From Pseudomonas sp. MWU13-2100 (GTDB lineage Bacteria > Pseudomonadota > Gammaproteobacteria > Pseudomonadales > Pseudomonadaceae), in contig NZ_JALLIX010000049.1 in NCBI RefSeq assembly GCF_023242365.1, positions 1-48,321 of the forward strand: DNA of 48,321 nucleotides, read 5' to 3'. The notes below the pieces were generated by a model that searched no databases, had not been told where the DNA came from, and saw nothing but the letters and a program-made list of their open reading frames with translations. The position numbers and the translations under genes are program-made. Positions 8,793-15,483 of the stretch are shown piece by piece (the stretch's first letter is position 1; the number at the start of each line of letters is the position of its first letter).

Positions 8793-8927
8793 CTTGTGGC
8801 GAGCGGGCTTACCCGCGCTGGGCTGCGAAGCAGCCCCGAAACCAGTGATCGAGGAGTATCAGGTAAAACGAGGTGTTAGCTTTTAGGGGCGCTTCGCGCC
8901 CCAACGGGGGCAAGCCCCCTCGCCACT
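8793..8927. repeat. REPIN-like repeat (gtggcgagcgggc family), copy 1
   Basis: Outer arms ttgtggcgagcgggctt and caagccccctcgccac are inverted around about 100 bp that contain a second inner hairpin (ggggcgcttcgcgcccc). The same arrangement recurs at 14202-14334 and 30835-30986. It lies between two convergent genes. Confidence 0.8.
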
Positions 8928-8951
8928 GAGGCCCTCAAGACCGCTAAACCC

Positions 8952-9434
8952 TTAGAAACGCACCCCGGCGGTAAGCATCGCCGCATTAAAACCCAGCAAC
9001 ACCACCTCCGCCGCCACCGGCCCGTAATGGGTGCCGACGGAAGGAATGATCACCGGTGCAACGCCCAAGTGGTTCAGGGGGATCTTGTCGCGATATTCGC
9101 CTTTGTAACCCTGCAGCAAGCCACCTGTGACTTTCAGGTACACCGGATAATTGGTGCTCTCGAACCGCTTGCCGGCATAAGCGTAATACGAGCGTTGTCT
9201 GAACGAGTTGCGAAATGTCGCTGCCCCATAAAGAAACCCCGAAGCGTCATTGCGTTCCAGGCCGATCAGGTCCTGGTGATTGGTGTGGTCCGGGTCCGGT
9301 GAGAAATGCCGGGTGACGACGCTGGTCTGCAGGTACCAGAAGCCCTTGTCCGCACCGTTCGAATCGTTCGACGCCCAGACGGCGGGCGCCAGCAGGAACA
9401 GGCACAAGCCCCGAATAAGGAATGATTGCTTCAT
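8952..9434 (-). CDS. PagP-like outer-membrane beta-barrel protein (putative lipid A acyltransferase relative)
   Basis: Exported protein of 160 residues with a signal peptide (hydrophobic core, cleavage near VWA-SN) and a C-terminal aromatic F, as in outer-membrane barrels. Alternating hydrophobic strands follow the E. coli PagP pattern: a His in VTRHF (H43), then ATFRNSF where PagP has AFKDSW, a GxxxES strand, then PVIIPSVGTHYGPV where PagP has PVLLPLASVGYGPV, and a final barrel strand. PagP transfers palmitate to lipid A in the outer leaflet using His, Asp and Ser. Here the Asp position reads Asn (N76), with Ser77 kept. The ATG at 9434 is chosen because GGGG lies 9 bp before it; the ATG at 9440 is too close. 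Pattern-based recognition, so the enzymatic role is uncertain. Confidence 0.6.
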   Translation of the reverse strand: MKQSFLIRGLCLFLLAPAVWASNDSNGADKGFWYLQTSVVTRHFSPDPDHTNHQDLIGLERNDASGFLYGAATFRNSFRQRSYYAYAGKRFESTNYPVYLKVTGGLLQGYKGEYRDKIPLNHLGVAPVIIPSVGTHYGPVAAEVVLLGFNAAMLTAGVRF

Positions 9435-9579
9435 GGTCATTGGCCCCTGGTGAAACGTAGCGATTGAAGTAGGCGGCCGTTATACGTAAGTCGAAATCGG
9501 ATTGTCAGACCGTGGCCTCTGAAGTGTATGTAGGGTTTTTCCCGTACGCGATGTTTAGCTTATCGTTATGCGATTTTAA

Positions 9580-9750
9580 TATTTAATTTATTTGTTACGG
9601 GACATTAAGATATATAGCCGCCGGGCCGCTGGCCTCCATCGAGTCAGCAATGGCTACATCGATAACGGCGGCATCCTGACCTGCAGCACTTTTTCGCCGT
9701 ACGGTTACAGCGGCGCGTTTTATTACGGTAAAGTGACTTACAACTGGTAA
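9580..9750 (+). pseudogene. Orphan 3' remnant of an unknown gene
   Basis: From about 9622 the frame reads RAAGLHRVSNGYIDNGG... and ends SGAFYYGKVTYNW before the TAA at 9748. The composition (Gly/Tyr/Ser, one Cys) looks like the end of a small secreted or barrel protein, not random translation. The upstream part is AT-rich and closes at a stop at 9577, and there is no ATG with a ribosome-binding site. I read it as the tail of a gene whose 5' part was lost. I do not recognise the family. The rest of 9435-9621 shows nothing beyond the promoter region of the PagP-like gene. Confidence 0.35.
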
Positions 9751-9776
9751 TGATCAGGAACCCCACGCAATTTGTC

Positions 9777-10424
9777 ATGACCGCTATCGATCCTGCGTTG
9801 TCGAGTTTGGCCTATCCGCCGCGCCTGGAGCTGGGGGCGCAACTGACCCACGAGCAACTGCTCTGCTCCATGCAGGCCACCATGGCCCGGCACAAGGGCG
9901 GACCGGTCTGGCTGTTCGCCTACGGCTCGTTGATCTGGCGTCCCGAGTGCTCCGCCGTGGAGCGGGTACGCGGGCGGGTTCATGGTTACCATCGGGGCTT
10001 GTACCTGTGGTCCCATGAGCACCGGGGTACGCCAGAGTTTCCGGGGCTGGTGTTCGGCCTGGACCGCGGCGGTTCCTGTAGCGGTTTTGCCTATCGCCTG
10101 CCGGACGATCAACTGGAAGCGTCGCTCTATGCCTTGTGGCAGCGGGAGATGCCGGTGCCGTCCTATCGACCGCACTGGCTCAATTGTCGCCTGGTCTCGG
10201 GGCAGACGGTTCAGGCGCTGGGCTTTGTGCTGGAGCGGCACCTGCCCAGTTATGCCGGCAACCTGCCGGACCATGTACTGAACCAGGTATTCGAAAGCGC
10301 CTGCGGGCGCTATGGCACCACCCGCGACTACGTCGAGCAGACCGCCAGCGCCTTGCGCAGCCACGCCATGCCGGATCGCAACCTGGAGGCGCGACTCAAG
10401 CGCTGCCGCTCGGCTTCTCACTAA
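9777..10424 (+). CDS. Glutathione-specific gamma-glutamylcyclotransferase (ChaC family)
   Basis: Cytosolic enzyme of the ChaC family, which cleaves glutathione to 5-oxoproline and Cys-Gly. The 215 residues show the substrate-loop motif YGSLIW at 49-54 and the LWQREM motif, whose Glu124 is the expected general acid/base. The gamma-glutamylcyclotransferase fold signature (VHGYHRGLYLWS, then RGTPEFPGLVFGL) is present. The ATG at 9777 is preferred because the protein then begins at the usual MTAID-like start. An ATG at 9750 overlaps the stop of the preceding remnant and cannot be excluded; neither has a convincing ribosome-binding site. It is followed by a REP palindrome. Confidence 0.88.
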   Translation: MTAIDPALSSLAYPPRLELGAQLTHEQLLCSMQATMARHKGGPVWLFAYGSLIWRPECSAVERVRGRVHGYHRGLYLWSHEHRGTPEFPGLVFGLDRGGSCSGFAYRLPDDQLEASLYALWQREMPVPSYRPHWLNCRLVSGQTVQALGFVLERHLPSYAGNLPDHVLNQVFESACGRYGTTRDYVEQTASALRSHAMPDRNLEARLKRCRSASH

Positions 10425-10444
10425 TACCAAGCACGCCACGAACC

Positions 10445-10527
10445 TGCAGGAGCCGGCTTGCCGGCGATGAGGCCGGTAAGTCCTGCATCGACTATCCGGC
10501 CGCCGTCGCCGGCAAACCGGCTCCCAC
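10445..10527. repeat. REP palindrome pair (gccggcttgccggcgatgagg family)
   Basis: Two inverted copies of an agccggcttgccggc unit, the right one reading gccggcaaaccggctcc, surround about 25 bp. This is a typical Pseudomonas REP doublet found after genes. It marks the left border of the AT-rich stretch that precedes the cyclase gene. Confidence 0.75.
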
Positions 10528-10817
10528 AAGGGATCGTGTTCGCTTCGATGGATCGGTAAACCCATGTAACGCAGTGCGATCATGTCGATGATCGAGTGGC
10601 CGGCATAACTATTAAAAGAAGTAAGGGGAAATATACCTGGTTATTTTTATCGTCGTCAAAAGCGCTATTTGATATCGATGTGGCAGGCGTTATCGATGGG
10701 CTGGTTAATGTTTTATTGGGCGGTTTCGTGTTCAAGAATTGTTTCATTGTTCACGTTTATCCGTTTGCTGGGGCGGTGCTATAACAACTGATCTTTTGCG
10801 GTCGAGTGAAGTTATAG
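10528..10817. other. AT-rich intergenic region upstream of the ExoY-like gene
   Basis: This 290-bp stretch is clearly poorer in GC than its neighbours, notably 10605-10760, and holds no convincing gene. A 62-codon open frame at 10596-10784 has no ribosome-binding site and no recognisable features. The octamer ttaaaaga at 10612-10619 fits the short core TnAAAAnA of ExsA-type sites, but such short matches are expected by chance. The promoter of the cyclase gene must lie here. Confidence 0.5.
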
Positions 10818-11903
10818 ATGAAACTGAATATAACCCGTGGCCTGTCCGCCATTATCAGTACCGGTATGCCAATACAGCATGGTCGGGCCTTTCAGCGTGT
10901 GGCCGACGCTCACAACTGTGTCATTGCCGTGCGGGCCGTGGGGCCTTGTGCCACTGGTTTGTTGTTGGAAAGTTATGCCACCAAGGGGTTTCACAATAAA
11001 GCCAAAAGTTGCACCTGGGGGCCAATGGCCGGGTTTGTTCTGGCGGACCCGCGATTCACCAAGAACCCGGACTTCTCCAGTCAGCGAGAAGCACTGCAAG
11101 AGGCCGTGGACTTTGGCGCGGACGAAGCACCCTTGTATATTACCGATCACCGCCGTCAAGCGTTGGAGGGCCCGTTGAAGTGCATGACGTTGGTGGGTGG
11201 TAATCACCAGGAAATGCGTTATACGGCGCACGGACCGCTGGGCCTTTGCATGAACTTTATCTTGAAATATACAACTTCGGTTGCCGGCGCCAGGGGCGAG
11301 GGACTTTGGGGCGTGTTTTATGGGCCGCAAGAGCGCCGGTTGTCCAATAGCCTGACGGGTCTGAATCAGACGCCGGATCGGACAGACCTGCTCCCGGTCA
11401 TGGCCATCGTCGATCCCGCTTGCCCGGAGGAGGTGCGCCCTACTTATCGGGCCGCGACCACCTGCGATTATGACCTGTGGGCGGTCTTTCCCGGACGCGC
11501 CAGCTATTCCCGTTCAGGGGCGGACCGGCGCAGGGTGCCGGGCAGTGATCGCTGGCGCTACGACGAGAGTTTTTTCGATCAGCATGAGGATCCGCATCGG
11601 GGCAACATGACGCCGCGTCTCAACCTGCTCCGAAAAGCCCTGAACGCAGCGGTTCGTTCGCAAGGCTATCAAGGCGGTGATGTGGTGCATCACAGCGACG
11701 AAGCGGGCCGGCCGCTGGTTTACGATATTGATTTTCCCTGCCTGTTCTTTACGCCCCATGAAGAGGCTTATTGCGCCCGGAGTGTGCAGGATCTGAAGCA
11801 GTTGCTCCGTCAGTTGAGCTTCGACTACGTGCTCGGTTTGAATCCGGGCTGGCATCGGCAGTTGGGGCTCACGATGAGCCCGAAAGGACACTACGAGGTC
11901 TAG
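10818..11903 (+). CDS. ExoY/edema-factor-type nucleotidyl cyclase effector (class II cyclase)
   Basis: Predicted toxin-type nucleotidyl cyclase of 361 residues that would make cyclic nucleotides inside a target cell. Three blocks match the ExoY/EF catalytic core. First is GMPIQHGRAFQ, then ATKGFHNKAKS and TWGPMAGF, with K56 and K63 at the spacing of EF K346/K353 and ExoY K81/K88. Second is CDYDLWAVFP, with the metal-binding pair D217 and D219. Third is RGNMTPR plus GGDVVHHSDEAG, with H291/H292 at the EF H577 region; ExoY has FHHSDDAG. There is no EF-like calmodulin-binding helical domain, so it resembles ExoY, which uses F-actin as cofactor. The N-terminus is about 25-30 residues shorter than ExoY, with a stop codon directly upstream of the ATG. 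No type III genes or chaperone are adjacent. Low GC upstream suggests acquisition. Confidence 0.88.
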   Translation: MKLNITRGLSAIISTGMPIQHGRAFQRVADAHNCVIAVRAVGPCATGLLLESYATKGFHNKAKSCTWGPMAGFVLADPRFTKNPDFSSQREALQEAVDFGADEAPLYITDHRRQALEGPLKCMTLVGGNHQEMRYTAHGPLGLCMNFILKYTTSVAGARGEGLWGVFYGPQERRLSNSLTGLNQTPDRTDLLPVMAIVDPACPEEVRPTYRAATTCDYDLWAVFPGRASYSRSGADRRRVPGSDRWRYDESFFDQHEDPHRGNMTPRLNLLRKALNAAVRSQGYQGGDVVHHSDEAGRPLVYDIDFPCLFFTPHEEAYCARSVQDLKQLLRQLSFDYVLGLNPGWHRQLGLTMSPKGHYEV

Positions 11904-11921
11904 TGTCGCTCCTTCTGCGTC

Positions 11922-12515
11922 TCAGCCGGGAAATGGCGGTTCCTGGACTTTCTCGCTGCGGGATTCGATCAGTTGCCCTTTATGGTCGAAGCGCAGCACG
12001 ATCAGCCAGTCATACACCTCTTCCGGCCAGCGCTTGTACCCGGTGAGCTTCTTCGCATCGCCGCCGAAGGCTTCGATCAGATTGTCGATATGTCCGTGGT
12101 GCCAGGCGATCAGTACCACCGACGCGCTGTTGTCCTTGCCCAGGGACTTGACCAGCTTGTCGACTTCTTCGTCGGCATAAGGTTGTTCGATAGGCCGTTT
12201 CAGGTGCTGCGACAACGGCGTGAGGGTCAGGCGCGGGCGGTCGCTTTCCTTGCTGTCGCGGGTGGCGATCAGGCGTTGCGGGGTCAGTTGCGCGCCGTCC
12301 AGCGACAAGGGATCGAAGTAGCTGGCGTAGGCCTGGGCCCGATGTTCTCCGGCGGCACTGAGCCCGCGGCCCTGGTCGGGTTTCTCCGCGTGGCGGACGA
12401 TCAGTACCGTGACGTCGCGCAGGCCGTCGTCCTTTTGGGCCATGGCCGGTGTGGCGAGGACCAGCGCGCAGAAGGCGAGTACACCGGGCAGCAGGGGCTG
12501 TAGCAGTTTGAGCAT
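11922..12515 (-). CDS. Exported histidine phosphatase superfamily protein
   Basis: Phosphoglycerate-mutase-like phosphatase of 197 residues with a signal peptide (hydrophobic core, cleavage near AMA-QK), so it acts in the periplasm. The phosphohistidine motif is RHAEK (R41, H42), and the second conserved His lies in AWHHGHI. The ATG at 12515 gives a clean signal peptide and has GAGG upstream; an ATG at 12536 would add seven residues. The substrate is unknown. It ends 18 bp from the convergent cyclase gene. Confidence 0.85.
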   Translation of the reverse strand: MLKLLQPLLPGVLAFCALVLATPAMAQKDDGLRDVTVLIVRHAEKPDQGRGLSAAGEHRAQAYASYFDPLSLDGAQLTPQRLIATRDSKESDRPRLTLTPLSQHLKRPIEQPYADEEVDKLVKSLGKDNSASVVLIAWHHGHIDNLIEAFGGDAKKLTGYKRWPEEVYDWLIVLRFDHKGQLIESRSEKVQEPPFPG

Positions 12516-12625
12516 GGATTTGCCTCGATGGGACACAGGGGCGCGCCCGTCATGAGCGCGCCTCGATCAAGGGCAAAATATAACGGTATTCAGTCGTCTT
12601 GCCGGGTGAAACTGTTGTCAGGTGC

Positions 12626-13603
12626 TCAGCGCACCTGCACCACCACTTTGCCGACAGCCTTGCGCTGGGCCAGGTCGTTGATGGCCTGGCCGGCCAGCGC
12701 CAGTGGATAAGTCTGCGACACCAGCGGCTTCAATTTGCCCTCGGCGTACCAACTGAACAATTGCTGGAAGTTGGCGGCGTTGTCCTGGGGTTGGCGCTGA
12801 GCGAACGAGCCCCAGAACACCCCGACCACCGAGGCGCCCTTGAGCAGCGCCAGGTTCACCGGCAGCTCCGGGATGCGCCCACTGGCAAAACCCACCACCA
12901 GCAGGCGACCATTCCAGGCGATGGAGCGGATGGCCTGGTCGAACAGATCGCCGCCGACCGGATCGTAGATCACGTCGACGCCGTTGCCGTCGGTCAGGCG
13001 CTTGATTTCATCCTTGAGATTGTCCAGGCCATAGTTGATCAGCTCGTCGGCGCCGAGGGCCTTGGCCACCGCGAGTTTCTCGGCACTGCTGGCGGCGGCG
13101 ATCACCCGGGCACCCATGGCCTTGCCGATTTCCACGGCGGCCAGGCCCACGCCTCCGGAGGCACCGAGCACCAGCAGGGTTTCCCCCGGCTGTAACTGCG
13201 CGCGCTGCTTGAGCGCGTGCATGGAGGTGCCATAGGTCATGCTGAAGGCGGCGGCGGTGGTGAAGTCCATGGCGGCGGGGATCGGCAGTACGTTATAGCC
13301 GGGTACTTTCACCTCTTCGGCAAAACTGCCCCAGCCGGTCAGGGCCATCACCCGGTCGCCGACCCTGAGGTGGTTGACCTTTTCACCCACCGCGGCGACC
13401 ACACCGGCCGCCTCGCCACCCGGGGAAAACGGGAAGGGTGGCTTGAACTGGTACTTGCCCTCGATGATCAGCGTGTCCGGGAAGTTCACCCCGGCGGCGT
13501 GCACCTGCAAGAGGATCTCGTTCTTCGCGGGCACCGGGCTGGCGACCTCTTCCAGCACCAGCGTTTCGGCGGGGCCGAAGGCTTTGCAGAGCACGGCTTT
13601 CAT
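12626..13603 (-). CDS. NADPH:quinone oxidoreductase (zinc-independent MDR family)
   Basis: Cytosolic medium-chain oxidoreductase of 325 residues that reduces quinones or enones with NADPH. It has the MDR N-terminal domain (HAAGVNFPDTLIIEG, GGEAAGVV) and a Rossmann nucleotide site GASGGVGLAAVEI at 147-159, followed by GARVIAAASS for the NADPH phosphate. Catalytic zinc ligands of alcohol dehydrogenases are absent, as in the quinone reductase branch. The ATG at 13603 has AAGGAA 7 bp upstream; the frame is open 228 bp further but the extra residues look non-coding. Confidence 0.93.
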   Translation of the reverse strand: MKAVLCKAFGPAETLVLEEVASPVPAKNEILLQVHAAGVNFPDTLIIEGKYQFKPPFPFSPGGEAAGVVAAVGEKVNHLRVGDRVMALTGWGSFAEEVKVPGYNVLPIPAAMDFTTAAAFSMTYGTSMHALKQRAQLQPGETLLVLGASGGVGLAAVEIGKAMGARVIAAASSAEKLAVAKALGADELINYGLDNLKDEIKRLTDGNGVDVIYDPVGGDLFDQAIRSIAWNGRLLVVGFASGRIPELPVNLALLKGASVVGVFWGSFAQRQPQDNAANFQQLFSWYAEGKLKPLVSQTYPLALAGQAINDLAQRKAVGKVVVQVR

Positions 13604-13760
13604 CGGGCTATTCCTTTGGGAGTGATGGCCGATAAGTGTAGGTGTGTGAATAGAAGGGTCAACGAGCATGCCCCACCCTGATAGCCCGCCATAAGCTTTT
13701 TGCTTGGGCAGGGCGGTGCGGGTCGCTATGCTAGACCGTAAACCGGATAAGGAGCGAATT

Positions 13761-14177
13761 GTGAAAGCGTTGATCATGTTGATGTTGGCCCTGTCCCTGC
13801 CACTGGCGGCAGTGGCGGCGGAAGAAGCCAAGGAAGGGCAAGCGGCGGGCCCGAAAGTCAGCTATATCAGCCTGACGCCGCCGTTTGTCGGTAACTATGG
13901 CCTCGATGGCAGTCCGAAACTCAAGGTGTACAAGGCCGATGTGGCTCTGCGCGTGACCGGTGACGAGGCGGCCAAGGCGGTCAAGGCCAACGAGCCGTTG
14001 ATCCGTAACCAACTGGTGGCACTGTTCGCCCAGCAGACCGTGGAGTCGATGAGCAATGTCGAAGCCAAGGAAAAGATGCGTCAGGAAGCGCTGAAGCAGG
14101 TTCAGCAGGTGATGAGCGATGAAACCGGCAAGCCGGTGATCGAAGACCTGCTGTTCAATAACCTGATCGTTCAGTAA
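13761..14177 (+). CDS. FliL-like exported/membrane protein
   Basis: Protein of 138 residues beginning at a GTG with AAGGAG well placed upstream. It has an N-terminal hydrophobic segment or signal (ALIMLMLALSLPLAAVAA) and a FliL-type C-terminal domain: YISLTPPFVGNY, KVYKADVALRV, an acidic/basic helix, then IEDLLFNNLIVQ, where FliL proteins end in VLFTDFVVQ-like residues. FliL binds the flagellar stator. There are no flagellar genes nearby, so this is a stand-alone paralogue and its role is unclear. Confidence 0.8.
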   Translation: MKALIMLMLALSLPLAAVAAEEAKEGQAAGPKVSYISLTPPFVGNYGLDGSPKLKVYKADVALRVTGDEAAKAVKANEPLIRNQLVALFAQQTVESMSNVEAKEKMRQEALKQVQQVMSDETGKPVIEDLLFNNLIVQ

Positions 14178-14201
14178 CGCTCAAGAGGCATACCGGGCCC
14201 C

Positions 14202-14334
14202 GTGTGGCGAGCGGGCTTGCCCGCGCCGGGGCGTGAAGCGGCCCTGAAACCGGCTATCTCGGTCTACCTGACACACCCATTTCTCCGGTTTTAGGGGGCT
14301 TCGCCCCCAGCGCGGGCAAGCCCGCTCGCCACAA
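14202..14334. repeat. REPIN-like repeat (gtggcgagcgggc family), copy 2
   Basis: Inverted outer arms gtgtggcgagcgggcttgcc and gggcaagcccgctcgccac enclose about 95 bp, including an inner palindrome gggggcttcgccccc. It is homologous to the elements at 8793 and 30835 and lies between convergent genes. Confidence 0.85.
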
Positions 14335-14364
14335 GACCGTGCTCGGCTTTGGCTGAGTGGCAAC

Positions 14365-15483
14365 TCAGGACGCCAGGCTCTTGCGAAACCGCGCCAGGGC
14401 AATCGAGAAGAACACCAGGCCGATAGTCGCCAGCGCCAGTACATCCGGCCAGACCACGCTGACCCCGGCATTGCGGAACAGGATCGCCGACGCCAGGCTG
14501 ACGAAGTGTGTCGACGGCGAGCCCTGCATCACCCATTGCAGCCAGGTCGGCATGCTGTCCAGCGGCGTGCTGCCACCGGAGAGCAGGAGCATCGGGATGA
14601 TCACCGGGATCGCCAGCAGGCCGAACTGTGGGGTCGAGCGGGCCAGGGTCGCGAGGAAAATCCCCAGCGCCGTGCTGGCGAACAGATAAAGCGCCGTCAC
14701 CCCCAGGAACAACCCCATCGAGCCGGCCAACGGCACGCCCAGCGCGCCCTTGACGATCACCTCCAGCGACACCCAGGTGCAGATCACCACCACCAGCAGG
14801 TTGCTCCAGATTTTCGCCAGCATGATTTCCAGGGCCGTGAGCGGCAGCACCAACAGGTGATCCAGGGTGCCGTGCTCGCGTTCGCGCAGCAGTGCGGTGC
14901 CGGTGAGGATGATCGCCAGGATGGTGATGTTGTTGACGATCTGGATCACCGCCAGGAACCAGCCGCCCTCCAGGTTGGAGTTGAACAACGCCCGACTGGT
15001 CAGTAGCACCGGCGTCTGGCTCGCGGCGTCGGCCTGGCCGCCGTATTCGAGGAGTTCGCGTTGGAAGATCCGCCCGATATAGCCGGCGCCCATGAACGCC
15101 TGGCTCATGGCGGTGGCGTCGACGTTGACCTGAATGGTGGGTGAGCGGCCGGCCAGCAGGTCGCTCTGGAAGTTGGCCGGCACATTGATCACGAAGGTGT
15201 ACTGGCCGCTGTCCAGAGCCGCGTCCAGGCGGTCGTAGGCCAGCGCCGCCGGGCGCTGGAATTCCGGTGGTTGCAGGGCATCGCCCAGTTTGCGCGACAG
15301 CGCGCTGTGGTCCTCGTCCACCAAGGCGACACTGGCGTTGTGCACGCCGATCACCGAACCGGCCGCGGGCATGTAGATCGCCACGCTGAAGGCATAGAAC
15401 AGGAACAGCAGCAGGACGCTGTCATGCCGCAGGCTGGTCAGTTCCTTGATGCCGAGGCGCAGGATATGGGCGAGCTTGTGCAT
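14365..15483 (-). CDS. yhhJ: ABC-2 type efflux permease (YhhJ-like)
   Basis: Inner-membrane permease of 372 residues. One N-terminal helix is followed by a large periplasmic loop and five C-terminal helices, the ABC-2 permease layout. The ATG at 15483 overlaps the stop of the preceding ATPase-permease gene (TGATG), so the two are coupled. It forms the third part of an HlyD/RbbA/YhhJ export system for drugs or other compounds. The substrate is unknown. Confidence 0.9.
   Translation of the reverse strand: MHKLAHILRLGIKELTSLRHDSVLLLFLFYAFSVAIYMPAAGSVIGVHNASVALVDEDHSALSRKLGDALQPPEFQRPAALAYDRLDAALDSGQYTFVINVPANFQSDLLAGRSPTIQVNVDATAMSQAFMGAGYIGRIFQRELLEYGGQADAASQTPVLLTSRALFNSNLEGGWFLAVIQIVNNITILAIILTGTALLREREHGTLDHLLVLPLTALEIMLAKIWSNLLVVVICTWVSLEVIVKGALGVPLAGSMGLFLGVTALYLFASTALGIFLATLARSTPQFGLLAIPVIIPMLLLSGGSTPLDSMPTWLQWVMQGSPSTHFVSLASAILFRNAGVSVVWPDVLALATIGLVFFSIALARFRKSLAS

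Noticed and set aside
10612..10619. ttaaaaga as an ExsA-type site that would tie the cyclase gene to a type III system
   Set aside because: An 8-bp degenerate match in AT-rich DNA is expected by chance, and the second half of the ExsA consensus is not recognisable.
10596..10784. 62-codon open frame before the cyclase gene, considered as a chaperone or small upstream gene
   Set aside because: There is no ribosome-binding site, it lies within AT-rich non-coding DNA, and it does not resemble acidic type III chaperones.
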